Positions 62,501-64,000 of a stretch of DNA of 64,000 nucleotides are shown here, one piece after another. Below the pieces are notes generated by a model. The model was not told the DNA's origin. It made no database searches and worked only from the letters and a program-made list of their open reading frames with translations. The DNA comes from Coriaria nepalensis. Lineage: Eukaryota; Streptophyta; Magnoliopsida; Cucurbitales; Coriariaceae. Numbering within the stretch: the first letter of the stretch is position 1; every line of letters starts with the position of its first letter. The position numbers and the translations under genes were made by a program. The stretch is taken from NCBI GenBank assembly GCA_027186245.1, contig CP114489.1:9059501-9123500 (forward strand). The letters are read 5' to 3'.

Positions 62501-62780
62501 AAGAATAACTTCACAGAACATTCAAATCCAGCTTCAAAGGCAGATGCAACGGGGAAAAAAAAACCTAGAAGACAAAATTTCAGAATACTGCAGCCAGAGT
62601 GACAAAGAGATAGATTAGGGAACTTACATGAAAGCAGAGACGAATCCTAGAGAGCGATTGAACCGACGAAGACGCGAGCAAAGAACCCTGCCGCAGATAA
62701 TCGTGAGAGAAGAGAGAGAGAGCGACAGAGTGCAGAAAGCAAAGGGTTTTTAAGTCCTGTGAGCTATGACTTGTGAATAG
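59503..62780 (-). other. 5' leader of the CCCH gene with a 3.1-kb intron
   Basis: TTGGCAG just above 59503 is a good acceptor 29 bases upstream of the start codon. CAT followed by GTAAGTT at 62628 is a strong donor next to a GA/CT-rich exon (62628-about 62760, with CTCTCTCTCTTCTCTCACG). The leader exon therefore lies about 3.1 kb upstream. The intron has no supported gene; frames at 60728-61000 and 61200-61520 show no domain. It contains diverged internal repeats. Confidence 0.6.
60256..60690. repeat. diverged internal repeats in the leader intron
   Basis: GCTGCTATTACCA(T/C)AAAA and GACCTTAATTTCAAAT recur at about 60256 and 60371. The segment from 60443 (TTAATCATGATTACTTGCAT) returns at 60591 in diverged form (TCAATCATGATAACTTTCAT), and the similarity runs on for about 90 bp (TTTAGTATGA against TTTAATATGA). 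Repeat lengths are about 115 and 148 bp. Confidence 0.65.
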
Positions 62781-64000
62781 TAGTAAACCCCCAAAAAAAA
62801 AGGCACAGGAGAAGAGTTTACTACGCGAATTACCAAATCGCCCTTCTGTCTCTCTCTCTATCTCTTGGACAAAGCTACTTGCAAGTTAATTGTGGTATTA
62901 AAAGAGTGTTTGATTATTTTATATTAGGAAGTCGTAAATTGTAAAGAGCGAGATAAAAGAAGATAAGTCCCTTCCCTTATGCCATGTCAACGTAACGAGA
63001 AATTGAATATCAAAATATAATTATTAGAATGATTTTAAATGAAAGAAAAAAATTATTTCATATTAAAAAAATGAAAAATAAGAGAGTATTTATAGAAAAT
63101 TATATATTTGTTAATGAGTAATAAAATATAAACTAGAATAATATTCTCCTGCATGCGCCTGCAGAGGTGTAAATGCGGGCCAAATTCGGCTTGGCTCGTG
63201 TGCACTTGCACTTGAGCGCGCCAAATGTTTGCCCGAAAATGACTTAGCTTGCTTTTGATCCATTAATTATGTATCTTCATATTTAATTTCTTTTAAACCT
63301 AGATTAATAAACTTATAAATTGGCAACACTTCTCCATTTGGAAATATACGAAACTAAATCTCTCTCAGTTTTCCTTCCATCCTTCTAGAATTCTAAGTTT
63401 TGAGTGATGTAGAGTTCATACATTTTTTTAATGCGCCGCTACTATTTGTCTCCGTTGTATCCTGTGAGACAAACGTCATTTTACCTTCAGCACCGATTTG
63501 AGGAGGCAAATTTATTTTTAAAAAATTATTGCATTACTAGTCTCGATTTAATTCTCAGTTTGTTGCCTCTTTAATTCTAATCTTATATTCAATTGTTTAT
63601 TCAATTTATATACATTTAACATTCTATTTTTATTATTCTAGTACAAAACTTGCTTACATAAACTAAATTATTATTTTATATAATTTTATTTTTACTATTT
63701 ACTATTCATAATTCTAGTTTTGTTTACTGTTTTACTATTTCCGATTCTATTTACTATATTTCATCTCTTTGTACTGTTTACTATACATATGTCCTACACC
63801 TTATATATGTATGTATATCTCTCAGAATCAAGCCTTGTAGTTTCTACCCATAACCCATCTAAATTATATTTTCCTCGTGCAATTATTCCGACTCCACCGC
63901 GGTCCCAATGACTACTGCATGTAATTACTAATCTTTATTGTATATTACATTTACATACTCAAATGTCAAAAATCATACGTTTACATCTGCATATAACATA
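62781..64000. other. intergenic DNA at the right edge
   Basis: No gene is supported. GCAGAGGTGTAAATGCGGGC at 63162-63181, followed by GC-rich CGGCTTGGCTCG, resembles one end of a hAT-type element, but no partner end lies within the window. The remainder is AT-rich. Confidence 0.4.

Overview
The window is nuclear DNA of a flowering plant, most likely a eudicot. The genes are split by GT-AG introns. The intergenic DNA is AT-rich and full of decayed hAT, Mutator-like, PIF/Harbinger, Ty3/gypsy and Ty1/copia remnants. The protein families are land-plant ones (GONST1, MAPKKK3, HECATE, plant PMEI, plant GT106-type O-fucosyltransferase-like). There is no operon, CRISPR array or bacterial feature. The species cannot be told from the sequence alone.

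Layout: 1-4.2 kb is intergenic, with a two-level tandem repeat, a short hAT-like element and a Mutator-like foldback element lying against it. A GDP-mannose transporter gene (GONST1-like, minus strand, 4.26-7.04 kb plus 5' leader to about 8.8 kb) follows. It is divergent from a tiny GRF zinc-finger gene at 10.06-10.38 kb, and a broken FAR1-type gene lies at 11.2-11.8 kb. The 12-16 kb stretch holds a promoter-like sequence, a foldback element and a lone first exon of an SNM1/DCLRE1-type nuclease. A complete 11-exon MAPKKK3-like kinase gene runs from 20.98 down to 16.90 kb. From 21.4 to 23.8 kb come a short hAT element with clear target duplication and a decayed hAT transposase. RPS28 is at 24.8 kb. 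A PI4K-beta fragment and a decayed gypsy element occupy 26.3-29.3 kb. A complete 11-exon GT106-type gene runs from 35.88 down to 31.52 kb. A copia fragment (36.9-37.4 kb) and a pectin methylesterase/invertase inhibitor gene (39.06-39.63 kb) follow. A long gene-poor tract has a Harbinger fragment. Then come an intronless HECATE-type bHLH gene (47.95-48.74 kb), a second hAT transposase (52.8-54.7 kb), and a three-CCCH zinc-finger gene (59.47 down to 56.26 kb) whose 5' leader intron reaches 62.6 kb.

The host genes do not form a pathway cluster. They cover Golgi nucleotide-sugar supply and glycan transfer (GONST1, GT106), MAPK signalling, translation (RPS28), cell-wall or sucrose enzyme inhibition (PMEI), reproductive development (HEC) and RNA binding (CCCH). 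Exon structures of the GONST1, MAPKKK3 and CCCH genes were rebuilt by hand from splice sites and give uninterrupted frames (340, 609 and 870 aa). The GT106 gene has one unresolved intron junction. No clearly new biological system was found. The best second-look items are the decayed exon copy in the GT106 gene, the hAT/Mutator-like boundary near 2.24 kb, the altered metal-site motif in the SNM1-like exon, and the interrupted reading frame ahead of GONST1.
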